Origin: Burkholderiales bacterium
GTDB taxonomy: Bacteria; Pseudomonadota; Gammaproteobacteria; Burkholderiales; Burkholderiaceae
Assembly (NCBI GenBank): GCA_947371645.1
Contig: CANBQJ010000029.1
Location: 1 to 26,372 of the forward strand
DNA: 26,372 nucleotides
Direction of reading: 5' to 3'
Shown: positions 7,484 through 15,577 of the stretch, in pieces
Position numbering within the stretch: the stretch's first letter is position 1
How the letters are laid out: the number at the start of each line of letters is the position of its first letter
Position numbers and translations under genes: made by a program
Notes under the pieces: model-generated
Seen by the model: the letters and a program-made list of their open reading frames with translations, nothing else
Database searches by the model: none
Told to the model about the DNA's origin: nothing

Positions 7484-7513
7484 CCCTCACCCTGTGGTCG
7501 CCCGGGGTGAGGG
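7484..7513. terminator. Hairpin between convergent genes
   Basis: A perfect 9-bp inverted repeat, CCCTCACCC (7484-7492) and GGGTGAGGG (7505-7513), with a 12-nt loop, lies between two convergent gene ends (7461 and 7523). It can fold in transcripts from either side. There is no proper U-tract after the stem in either direction, so it is a terminator-like or mRNA-stabilising structure, not a canonical intrinsic terminator. Confidence 0.55.
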
Positions 7514-7522
7514 GCAGCATGC

Positions 7523-10500
7523 TCAATCCATCAGCATCAACAAGCTGGCGTTGCCGCCTGAGGCCGTGGTGTTCACGGTCACGGTTTGTTCGCGCACCAG
7601 CGCCACCAGGGGCCATGCCCCGGCCAGCAGCCAGCCCGCAGGCAAGCCCAGCAGCGGCACGATGGGCCCGGGGCGTTGCGCCAGCACCTGTGCCCAGGCA
7701 CCCAGCTCATCGGCGTGGCCGTGCGCCATCACCACGGCCAGTTCACAGGTATGCACCTCGGCGGGCGTCACCCAGCTGATGCGTTCGCGCACCAGGGTGG
7801 GCAAGCTGGCATGGAGGGGGCGCAGTGCCTCACGCGTGGGCCACAGCACCTGACCTTCGCAGGCCAGCACACTGATGAGCTGGTGGATGAATTCTTCGTG
7901 GCTGCGTGCCTCGCACCACACCGGTCCGCGAGGCCGCAGGCCGTAGCCGTTGCGCTCGCCGGTGGGGCCGGGCAGGGTGGCGTGCAGGCCCACCAGCGAT
8001 TGCGCCTGGCAGGCGTGCAGGTGGGCCAGCAAGGCCCAGTTGCGCGGCAAGGCGGCAGACTCCAGCCACAAGGCCAGCTCGCGCAGGGCCATCAGCCGCG
8101 TGGGCGGTGGGCGGTGGGTGTTCAACAGGCGGCGCAAGGCCTCGTCGCTGACGCCCAGCTGGGCCTGGGCCCGCAGCAGGCGGTGCAGGTAGAGCGGCCC
8201 CCCCGCTTTGGGGCCGGTGCCGGACAGGCCTTCGCCGCCAAAGGGCTGCACGCCCACCACCGCACCGATCATGTTGCGGTTGATGTAGAGGTTGCCCACG
8301 CGGGCCGCCGCGGTGATGCGGTCCAGGGTTTCGTCGATGCGGCTGTGGGCGCCCATGGTCAGGCCCCAACCCGATCGCGCGATGCGGTCCAGCAGCTCGT
8401 CCAGGTGGTCGCGGCGAAAGCGCAGCACATGCAGCACTGGCCCGAACACCTCTTGCGTCAGCTCTTGCAGGTGCCTGAGTTCGATCACCGTGGGCGCGAT
8501 GTAGCGCGCTGCCTGGTCGGCGGGCACGGCGCCGAGCGTGTGCGGGAACTGGTGCACGCGGTGGCCTTGTGCGGCCATGTGGTCGATGTGGGCTTGCACG
8601 CCTTGTGCCGCCGCCGTGTCGATCAGCGGGCCCATGTCGTGGGCCAGGTCTTGCGGCGGGCCCACGCGCCAGGTCTGCATGCCACCCAGCAGCATCTCCA
8701 GTACGCGATCGGCGATGTCGTCCTGCACGCACAGCAGGCGCAGGGCCGAGCAACGCTGGCCGGCGCTGTCAAACGCCGAGGCCATGACGTCTTGCACCAC
8801 CTGCTCGGGCAGGGCTGAGGAGTCGACCACCATGGTGTTGACGCCGCCGGTCTCGGCCACCAGGGTGAGCGGGCAGCCGCTGCTGTCCACCCGGCCGGCC
8901 AGCTGGGTCTGGATGAGGCGGGCGACGCTGGTGGAGCCGGTGAACAGCACGCCCTGGATGCCGGCCTGGGCGACCAGGGCCGCGCCCACGGTGTCGCCTT
9001 GTCCGGGCAGGGTCTGCAGCACGTTGGCGGGCACGCCGGCTTCGTGCAGCAAGGCCGTGGCCCAGACGGCGATCTGCGGGGTCTGCTCTGCAGGTTTGGC
9101 CAACACGGTGTGGCCGGCGGCCAGCGCGGCGGCCACCTGGCCCATGAAGATGGCCAGCGGGAAGTTCCAGGGGCTGATGCACACCCAGTTGCCGGCGCCA
9201 GCGTCCACATCGGCGAGGTCCAGGCGGGCCTGGGCGGCATCGAAGCGCAGGAAGTCGATGGCTTCGCGTACCTCGCCCAGGGCATTGGGCCAGGTCTTGC
9301 CGGCTTCGTGCACCAGCCAGCGCATGGCCTGCAGGCGGCGGGCGTCCAGCAGGTCCGCGGCGGCCTCCAGGATGCGGGCGCGCTCGGTGGCAGGTGTGGC
9401 GGCCCAGGCGGGGGCTGCGGCGCGCGTGCGCGCCACAGCGGCTTGCAGCGCGGGCAGGGGGGTGTCGGCCTGGGTGACCAGCGGCGCAGGCGCATGGGCC
9501 AGCTCGGTCTCCAGCGTCAGCAGGGTGCCTTCGTGGTGGAGGTCGATGCCGATGGCGTTGGCGCGGGTGCGGCCGTACAGCGCCGGTGGCAGGGGGATGT
9601 TGGGGTGGGGCAGGCCCACGGTGGTCTGTCGAGCGGCCTGCTGGCGCACCACCTCGGCCGGGTCGGCGACGAGGGTGGACAGGTCCACGGTGTCATCGGC
9701 CACGCGGTTGACGAAGCTGCTGTTGGCGCCGTTTTCCAGCAGGCGGCGCACCAGGTAGGCCAGCAAGGTGTCGTGCGCCCCCACGGGGGCGTAGATGCGG
9801 CAGGGGCGGGGCGTGCCATCCGCGTCGCCAGCCACGATGGGCTGGTAGAGCGCCTCGCCCATGCCGTGCAGGCACTGGAACTCGTACTGGCCGGGCTTGA
9901 AGCCTGGGCCGGCTGCCGTGAGGATGGCGGCCACGGTCTGCGCGTTGTGCGTGGCGAACTGCGGGTAGAGCACGTCGGTGCTGGCCAGCATGCGGCGGGC
10001 GCAGGCCAGGTAGGCCACGTCGGTGTGCACCTTGCGGGTGTAGACGGGGTAGTCGCGCTGGCCTTCTTGCTGGGCGCGCTTGATTTCGCTGTCCCAGTAG
10101 GCGCCCTTGACCAGGCGCACCATCAGGCGGTGGCCGCTGTGGCGGGCCAGTTCGGCCAGCCAGGTGAGCACGGCCGGGCAGCGCTTCTGGTAGGCCTGCA
10201 CCACGAAGCCGATGCCGTCCCAGCCGGCCAGGGCAGGCTCGGTGCACAGGCGGGCCAGCAGGTCCAGAGACAAGTCCAGGCGCTCGGATTCTTCGGCATC
10301 GATGTGGATGCCGATGCCGTGCTGGTGGGCCATGCCGGCCAGGCGGCGCAGGCGGGGGTAGAGCTCGCCCATGACCTGGTCGCGCTGCCAGCGGGTGTAG
10401 CGCGGGTGCAGGGCCGAGAGCTTGATGGAGATGCCGGGGCGCAGGTGGATGGCCGCCGGCAACTCGGCCGCCACCTGGCCGATGGCCTCGATGGCGTGCT

Positions 10501-11173
10501 CGTAGGCCAGGGTGTAGCGCTGGGCGTCGGCGTGGGTGAGGGCGGCCTCGCCCAGCATGTCGTAGCTGTGCAGGAAACCCAAGGCCTCTCGGTCGCGGGC
10601 CTTGCGCAAGGCCGCTGCGATGTTTTCACCCATGACGAAGGTCTCGCCCAGCAGGCGCATGGCGATGTCCACCCCTTTGCGGATCAGGGGCTCGCCACCT
10701 TTGATGGCCACGCGGCGCAGCGCGGCGCTCAGGCCGCTCTCGGCATGGATGCCCACCAGGCGGCCGGTGAGCACCAGGCCCCAGGTCGCGGCGTTGACGA
10801 ACATGGAGGGGCTGTGGCCCAGGTGCGCCACCCAGTTGCCATCGGCCACCTTGTCGCGGATGAGGGCGTCGCGCGTGGCCTCGTCGGGGATGCGCAACAG
10901 GGCTTCGGCCAGGCACATCAGCGCAATGCCTTCTTGCGACGACAGCGAGAACTCCTGCATCAGGGCCTGCACCAAGCCTTCGCGGCCGTGGGCCTGAGGG
11001 CGGTCTCGCAGCTGGGTGCTCAGGCGCAGGGCCAACTCATGGGTGGGGCCCTGCCAGTCGAGGGGCCAGCTGGCGTCGGAGAGCAGGGCGGCCACGCAAT
11101 CGGGTTCGCTGGCACGGGTCAGGCTCCGGATGGCTTCCCTCTGGGCCATCAGCGGGGGAGAGGTCTCGGTCAT
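7523..11173 (-). CDS. putA: Bifunctional proline dehydrogenase / L-glutamate-gamma-semialdehyde dehydrogenase
   Basis: PutA (1216 aa) oxidises proline to glutamate in two steps, passing electrons from FAD to the quinone pool and then reducing NAD+. The FAD-dependent PRODH barrel (about 150-500) shows RLVKGAYWDSEIKRAQ, ATHNAQTVAAI, EFQCLHGMGEALY and RIYAPVGAHDTLLAYLVRR. The aldehyde dehydrogenase half (about 560-1000) shows SPWNFPLAIFMGQVAAAL, FTGSTSVARLI, VAETGG, and the catalytic Cys808 in GQRCSA. The C-terminal ALDH-superfamily-like domain ends with the family tail VNTTASGGNASLL. The N-terminal ribbon-helix-helix repressor domain of E. coli PutA is missing, so this is a type-B-like enzyme that cannot autoregulate. 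ATG 11173 was chosen; the frame extends upstream but without homology. No putP or Lrp/AsnC-type putR is nearby. Confidence 0.96.
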   Translation of the reverse strand: MTETSPPLMAQREAIRSLTRASEPDCVAALLSDASWPLDWQGPTHELALRLSTQLRDRPQAHGREGLVQALMQEFSLSSQEGIALMCLAEALLRIPDEATRDALIRDKVADGNWVAHLGHSPSMFVNAATWGLVLTGRLVGIHAESGLSAALRRVAIKGGEPLIRKGVDIAMRLLGETFVMGENIAAALRKARDREALGFLHSYDMLGEAALTHADAQRYTLAYEHAIEAIGQVAAELPAAIHLRPGISIKLSALHPRYTRWQRDQVMGELYPRLRRLAGMAHQHGIGIHIDAEESERLDLSLDLLARLCTEPALAGWDGIGFVVQAYQKRCPAVLTWLAELARHSGHRLMVRLVKGAYWDSEIKRAQQEGQRDYPVYTRKVHTDVAYLACARRMLASTDVLYPQFATHNAQTVAAILTAAGPGFKPGQYEFQCLHGMGEALYQPIVAGDADGTPRPCRIYAPVGAHDTLLAYLVRRLLENGANSSFVNRVADDTVDLSTLVADPAEVVRQQAARQTTVGLPHPNIPLPPALYGRTRANAIGIDLHHEGTLLTLETELAHAPAPLVTQADTPLPALQAAVARTRAAAPAWAATPATERARILEAAADLLDARRLQAMRWLVHEAGKTWPNALGEVREAIDFLRFDAAQARLDLADVDAGAGNWVCISPWNFPLAIFMGQVAAALAAGHTVLAKPAEQTPQIAVWATALLHEAGVPANVLQTLPGQGDTVGAALVAQAGIQGVLFTGSTSVARLIQTQLAGRVDSSGCPLTLVAETGGVNTMVVDSSALPEQVVQDVMASAFDSAGQRCSALRLLCVQDDIADRVLEMLLGGMQTWRVGPPQDLAHDMGPLIDTAAAQGVQAHIDHMAAQGHRVHQFPHTLGAVPADQAARYIAPTVIELRHLQELTQEVFGPVLHVLRFRRDHLDELLDRIARSGWGLTMGAHSRIDETLDRITAAARVGNLYINRNMIGAVVGVQPFGGEGLSGTGPKAGGPLYLHRLLRAQAQLGVSDEALRRLLNTHRPPPTRLMALRELALWLESAALPRNWALLAHLHACQAQSLVGLHATLPGPTGERNGYGLRPRGPVWCEARSHEEFIHQLISVLACEGQVLWPTREALRPLHASLPTLVRERISWVTPAEVHTCELAVVMAHGHADELGAWAQVLAQRPGPIVPLLGLPAGWLLAGAWPLVALVREQTVTVNTTASGGNASLLMLMD

Positions 11174-11301
11174 GGCTTCACCATACGGGATGGCGTGTGG
11201 CGCATCAAGTGAAATTGCCGCGGGTTCCCGGGGCTTTGTGCATGGGCCGGCGGTGGCCCTTTGTGGCCGGAAGCGGAACGAAGCTTGCCTATGATCGGCA
11301 C
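11174..11301. promoter_or_regulatory. Divergent putA / DUF748 promoter region
   Basis: The 128 bp between the two divergent start codons must carry both promoters. The putA start is preceded by a modest GGTGAAG Shine-Dalgarno at suitable distance. I see no clear paired -35/-10 set for putA and no strong palindrome. Confidence 0.4.
11290..11295 (+). promoter_or_regulatory. -10-like box, leaderless start
   Basis: TATGAT ends exactly 6 nt before ATG 11302. Transcription starting the usual 6-7 nt after a -10 box would begin at the A of the start codon, giving a leaderless mRNA. This fits the absence of a Shine-Dalgarno. No convincing -35 is visible at 17 bp. Confidence 0.35.
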
Positions 11302-14300
11302 ATGTCTTTGCCCACGCCCCACAACCCTGATCCGAATGGCGCATCGCCAGGCCCCGTCGTTCCCCCTGTCGGTGGAGGCGGCGGTGTGGGGCGTTGGCGA
11401 CGGTTGGCACCCTGGCTGCTGGGCGCCAGCGCCCTGGCAGGTGCCTGGCACTGGACCCTGGCCCATGGCCTGCCTCAGTGGTTGCCGGGCCAGGTCTGGC
11501 CGGTGCTGGAACGCGAGCTGGGCACGCCGGTGCGCTGGCAGGCCCTGGAGGTGTCGCCCTGGACGCTGAAGGTGACCCTGCACGGCTTGCACGTCGGGCC
11601 GCCAGAGCAGCCCCTCCTGCAGGTGCGCACGCTGACCGTTCAGCCCTCCTGGGAGCTGCTGTGGCGCTGGGCGCCCGTGCTGCGCCGGGTGACCGTGGAG
11701 GGGCCGCAAGTGCACATCAGCAGGCTGGCGCCCGGGCAGTTCAATTTTTCGCCGCTGGTGGCGCGCTGGCAGCAGCGTCATCCAACTCAGCCGCAGGCCG
11801 ACAGCGCCGAGCCCGCGCGCTTCGCCGTCTACAACATCGCCATCGACGATGGCGCCGTGTTCTGGCAGGACCAGGTGCTGTCACAGCAGCACCGCGTGGA
11901 CCAGATCCACCTGGGCGTGCCCTTCGTGTCCAACCTGCCCAGCTTCATGGACGCCGAGGTCGAACCGGCCCTGTCGGCCAAGGTGGACGGCAGCCCGCTG
12001 AAGGTCGATGGCGAGACCTTGCCATTTCAGCAGGGCCGGCGCTCTCAGGTGCATGTGCGCTGGCAGGGCGTCAAGCTGTCGCAGCTGATGGAAGCCGTGC
12101 ACCCTTTCGTGCCCGCAGCCTGGCGGCCCGTCACACAGGGCGGCACCCTGGGCAGCGACCTGACGGTGCGCTTCGAGGCGCGCACGGCGCCTGAGCCGCC
12201 GCGTTTGTCGGTGAGCGGCAGCCTGGTGCTGGACGACCTGGACCTCGCCTTGCCGCGGCTGGCCCTGCCACCCCTGCCCGGTGCCGCGCCGAGCGACGGG
12301 CCGCTGTCGGCCTCCCTGGCCTGGAAGCGGCTGGCGATCAGTGGCATCGATGCCCAGCCTTTGTTGCAGCAGGCCCGTGTGGGCGAGCTGAGCCTGGAGG
12401 GCGTGCGGGTGAAGGTGGCGCCTGCCCGGTTGGGCGATGACCTGGCCCAGGCCCGCCGCACCGCGGGGCCGACACCCGCTGCGCCCCTGGCCGCACCGAC
12501 GCCACACCCCGCCACGCCGGCCCAGCCCTGGGACTGGGCCGTGGGCCGCGTTCACGTGCAGGTGCAGCAACTGGATGTGCAGCCCTGGCGCCCTTTGGCG
12601 GGTGTCAAGGGCTGGCCCCGCGTCGAAGGCCTGGAGGCCACGGTGACCGGCTTGCGCAGTGGCGAGCAGGCGCCGCCCGCCCAGTGGCGCCTGGCCTGGC
12701 AGGACAGCGCGGGCGGCGGTTTGTCGGCGCAAGGCCAGGCCCAGGTGGCCCGGGCCGAGGCCAGCGCGCAGGCGAGCTGGTCGGCGCTGCCCCTGGCGGA
12801 CTGGACGCAAGCGCCTTTGCAGGCCTTGGGCGTGCCCGTGCGCCTGCAGGCCGGGACCCTGGCTGGGCGCTTGAACCTGAGCTGGTCGCCGCCGGGCCAG
12901 TCGAACGCCAAGGTGACCGGCAAGGCGAAAGCCGGCGCCAGCCAGGCCGATCCAGCCCCGACGGGTGGCCTGAGCTGGGAGGGTGGCGAGCTGCACCTGG
13001 CGGGCCTGCTGCTGCAGCCGGCGGCAGAAGCACTGGCCTCGGCCAGGTCGAGCGCCCAGCCTGCGGCCAGGGGCGCCAGCCCACCCGCCAACCGCGTGGC
13101 CTGGCAGGCCCTGGACGTGTTGGGGGTGCAAGGACACTGGGCGCCACCCACGGCGCAGGTCCAAGCCGAGGGCCGGGCTGCGCCAGCGCCGCAGGTGGTG
13201 GTGCAGTCCATCCGCTTGCAAGGGCTGGATGCGGCGGTGGTGCGCGACGCGGGCCAACGCTGGTTTGGCCTGGTCTTGCCGCCATCGGGCACGGGGGAGG
13301 ATGCGACGGCCCTTCGCCAGGGTGGCAAGGCCAACTCGGTTGCGCTGGCTGCGGCGCCTGGCCCTTTGCCGGCTGGCACCCCTCGCCTGAGCCTGGGCAC
13401 CTGGACTTGCGAGGCCTGCACGCTGCTGCTGGACGACCACAGCGTCAGCCCGGCCACGCGCCTGGCCCTGGGGCCCTTGAATGCATCGGTGCAGGGCCTG
13501 GACACCGACCGCCCCGCCGACCCGATCCGCTTCGAGCTGGACACCCGCTTGCTGGACAGCGGCCGCTTGCAGGCCAAGGGCCAGGCACGCCTGCAGCCCC
13601 TGAGCGCCGACATCCAGGTGCAGCTCAAGCAGCTGGAACTCAAGTCCCTGCAGCCCTACCTGGACCCGTATGTGAACGTGGTGCTGATGGGGGCCCAGCC
13701 CGAGCTGGACGGCCATGTCCGCTGGCAGGCCGCCACCGCCCGCCAGCCCCGGCAACTGCGCTACACCGGCCACCTGGGTGTGCGCGCCTTGCGCCTGCAA
13801 GACCGCGTCAACGCGGCAGATTTCCTGAGCTGGCAGCGCTTCAGCCTGGACGGCGCCGACCTGGCCCTGCAGGGCGAGCAGGTCGACGCCAAACTGGGCC
13901 GCATCCAGCTGCAGGACTTCTACGGCCGCATCATCGTCAACCCCGATGGCAGGCTCAACCTGGCCAGCGTCCTGCGCAGCGAGCGCGGCGGCGCCACCAC
14001 CTCGGTGACCACGCCGCAGGCCGCGCCAGGCGGCGCGTCGGCGCCCGCCCCCGCCCCCGCCCCCGCGCCCGCTTCGGTGCCCGCGAACACGGCCAGCGCC
14101 ATGCCCAGCACCACGCCCAGCCCCCGCCTGAGCTGGCAAGGAGTCACGCTCACCGGTGGCCACGTGGACTTCACCGACCACTTCATCCAGCCCAACTATT
14201 CGGCGCGGCTCACGCAGGTGCAAGGCGAGGTCTCGGCGGTGTCGTCGCAGGCGGCCGAGCCCGCCACGGTGAGCATCTCCGGCGCCGTGGACGACGCGGC

Positions 14301-15282
14301 ACCCCTGCGCATCAGCGGCCGTGTGCAGCCCCTGGGGCCCAGCCTGTTCACCGACATCGAAGGCTCGGCCAAGGGCATCGAGCTCACGCGCCTCACGCCG
14401 TATGCCGCGCGCTACGCCGGCTATGGCATCGACAAGGGCACGCTGTCGGTGACCGTGCACTACAAAGTTGATCAGGGCAAGCTGGAGGCCAGCAACCGCG
14501 TTTTCCTGGACCAGTTCACTTTCGGCGCGCCCAGCGACAGCCCTGACGCGCTCAAGCTGCCCATCCAGTTCGCCGTGTCGCTGCTGAAGAACGCGCGGGG
14601 CGAGATCGACGTCAACTTGCCGATCTCCGGTTCGCTCAACGACCCGAAGTTCTCGGTGGGCGGCATCATCTGGCAGGTGTTCGTGAACCTGATCACCAAG
14701 GCGGTGACCGCACCCTTTGCCCTGTTGGCCGGTGGCGATGGCGAGGACTGGGGCCATGTGCCTTTCGATGCCGGCAGCGCAGAGCTCAACGACACGGCGC
14801 TCAAGCGCCTGGAGGGCCTGGCCAAAAGCCTGATCGACCACCCGGCGCTGAAACTGGAGGCCACGGGCCACGCCGACCCGGCGGCCGACGTGCTGGCCCT
14901 GCGCCAGCAGCACCTGGAGCGCCTCATGCGTGTCGCCAAGGCCCGTGCCACCGGCCAGGCCCTGGCCGATGTCCGGGTGGCGCCGCCTGAGCAAGACACC
15001 TGGCTGGCGGCGGCCTACAAGGCGGCGGACCTGCCCACCAAGCCCCGCAACGCCCTGGGCTTGCCCACAACCTTGCCGCCAGCCGGCATGCGCGAGCTGT
15101 TGCTGGCCTCAGCCCCTGCAGACGACCTGGCCCTGCGTGACCTGGCCAACGCCCGGGCAGACCAGGTCAAGGCCTACCTGGCCGCGCGCATCGCGCCCGA
15201 GCGTGTGCTGCTGACGGCTTCACAGACCGGGGCGGGCGACGACAAGCTGCCGCCGGCCCGGGTGCAGATGGTGTTGAGGTGA
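11302..15282 (+). CDS. DUF748 / AsmA-like envelope protein with OmpA-like C-terminus
   Basis: A 1326-aa DUF748 protein, in the AsmA/TamB/YhdP-like group of long beta-groove proteins implicated in lipid transport or outer-membrane maintenance. Start ATG 11302 was chosen because the upstream extension (GTG 11197) overlaps the putA control region. Residues about 35-55 form the N-terminal membrane anchor (LAPWLLGASALAGAWHW). The AsmA-like start is LEVSPWTLKVTLHGLHVG. The DUF748 signature GGHVDFTDHFIQPNYSARLT is near residue 950. A Pro-Ala linker (APAPAPAPAPASVP) at about 913-930 precedes it. The C-terminal 170 residues are OmpA-like (VPFDAGSAELNDTALKRLEG, LEATGHADP), suggesting contact with peptidoglycan. 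It is the only gene of its transcription unit and ends at a strong terminator. Confidence 0.9.
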   Translation: MSLPTPHNPDPNGASPGPVVPPVGGGGGVGRWRRLAPWLLGASALAGAWHWTLAHGLPQWLPGQVWPVLERELGTPVRWQALEVSPWTLKVTLHGLHVGPPEQPLLQVRTLTVQPSWELLWRWAPVLRRVTVEGPQVHISRLAPGQFNFSPLVARWQQRHPTQPQADSAEPARFAVYNIAIDDGAVFWQDQVLSQQHRVDQIHLGVPFVSNLPSFMDAEVEPALSAKVDGSPLKVDGETLPFQQGRRSQVHVRWQGVKLSQLMEAVHPFVPAAWRPVTQGGTLGSDLTVRFEARTAPEPPRLSVSGSLVLDDLDLALPRLALPPLPGAAPSDGPLSASLAWKRLAISGIDAQPLLQQARVGELSLEGVRVKVAPARLGDDLAQARRTAGPTPAAPLAAPTPHPATPAQPWDWAVGRVHVQVQQLDVQPWRPLAGVKGWPRVEGLEATVTGLRSGEQAPPAQWRLAWQDSAGGGLSAQGQAQVARAEASAQASWSALPLADWTQAPLQALGVPVRLQAGTLAGRLNLSWSPPGQSNAKVTGKAKAGASQADPAPTGGLSWEGGELHLAGLLLQPAAEALASARSSAQPAARGASPPANRVAWQALDVLGVQGHWAPPTAQVQAEGRAAPAPQVVVQSIRLQGLDAAVVRDAGQRWFGLVLPPSGTGEDATALRQGGKANSVALAAAPGPLPAGTPRLSLGTWTCEACTLLLDDHSVSPATRLALGPLNASVQGLDTDRPADPIRFELDTRLLDSGRLQAKGQARLQPLSADIQVQLKQLELKSLQPYLDPYVNVVLMGAQPELDGHVRWQAATARQPRQLRYTGHLGVRALRLQDRVNAADFLSWQRFSLDGADLALQGEQVDAKLGRIQLQDFYGRIIVNPDGRLNLASVLRSERGGATTSVTTPQAAPGGASAPAPAPAPAPASVPANTASAMPSTTPSPRLSWQGVTLTGGHVDFTDHFIQPNYSARLTQVQGEVSAVSSQAAEPATVSISGAVDDAAPLRISGRVQPLGPSLFTDIEGSAKGIELTRLTPYAARYAGYGIDKGTLSVTVHYKVDQGKLEASNRVFLDQFTFGAPSDSPDALKLPIQFAVSLLKNARGEIDVNLPISGSLNDPKFSVGGIIWQVFVNLITKAVTAPFALLAGGDGEDWGHVPFDAGSAELNDTALKRLEGLAKSLIDHPALKLEATGHADPAADVLALRQQHLERLMRVAKARATGQALADVRVAPPEQDTWLAAAYKAADLPTKPRNALGLPTTLPPAGMRELLLASAPADDLALRDLANARADQVKAYLAARIAPERVLLTASQTGAGDDKLPPARVQMVLR
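14041..14071 (+). repeat. Hexanucleotide GCCCCC repeat inside the DUF748 gene
   Basis: A run of near-identical hexamers (CCCGCC units) encodes alternating Ala-Pro. Because the unit is 6 bp, slippage would change linker length by two residues without breaking the frame. It sits in the linker before the DUF748 signature region, where length changes would be tolerated. Confidence 0.7.
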
Positions 15283-15320
15283 GCCATGCACCGCGCACAG
15301 ACCTGGCAGCCCCAAAAAAA

Positions 15321-15352
15321 GAAAACCCCCTGCACAGGGCAGGGGGTTTTTT
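15321..15352. terminator. Strong bidirectional intrinsic terminator
   Basis: CCCCCTGC (15326-15333), loop ACAGG, GCAGGGGG (15339-15346): an 8-bp GC-rich stem flanked by AAAA on the left and TTTTTT on the right (15347-15352). On the plus strand it ends the DUF748 transcript 39 bp after its stop. The A-rich left flank (CCCAAAAAAAGAAAA) gives a U-tract on the minus strand as well, so it can work in both directions. Confidence 0.93.
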
Positions 15353-15577
15353 GGTGGTGCTCGCCTGGGAGGCGATGGTGACGACAGCGTGTTGTTCTGG
15401 TTTGCGTCGTTTTCAACGCAAGAAAGGGTCAAATCCCGTACGCTCCGGGCCACTGTAGTTATTTAGAATTGCCATGATTGTGGGGTTCTGCCGCCGGTTC
15501 GGGCTGAAACCAGCCTGAATTTCTCCTGAATTCCAGGAGCGGCGCCCCACGAGCTGAAGTCACAGGACGCCACCGCC
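15353..15577. other. Regulatory region upstream of the wHTH-ATPase gene
   Basis: After the terminator there are 225 bp without a gene. From the left: an inverted repeat TTGCGT (15402-15407) / ACGCAA (15416-15421); an A/T-rich stretch with TAGAAT (15464-15469) as a possible -10 but no clear -35; three CTGAA iterons (15504-15530, listed separately); and a 6-bp inverted repeat CTCCTG (15523-15528) / CAGGAG (15534-15539). The start codon follows 38 bp later. Confidence 0.5.
15504..15532 (+). repeat. Three CTGAA iterons at 11-bp period (putative operator)
   Basis: CTGAA begins at 15504, 15515 and 15526, exactly 11 bp apart. The last two are longer copies, CCTGAATT at 15514-15521 and 15525-15532. 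OmpR/PhoB-type winged helices bind direct repeats with about 11-bp period as head-to-tail dimers. The gene that starts 45 bp downstream encodes just such a winged helix, so autoregulation is a natural inference. Confidence 0.5.

Noticed and set aside
11881..14994. Very long minus-strand open frame (1037 codons) inside the DUF748 gene
   Set aside because: It is antisense to a gene with clear family signatures. Its His/Arg/Gln/Gly-rich composition is the usual shadow of GC-rich coding DNA.
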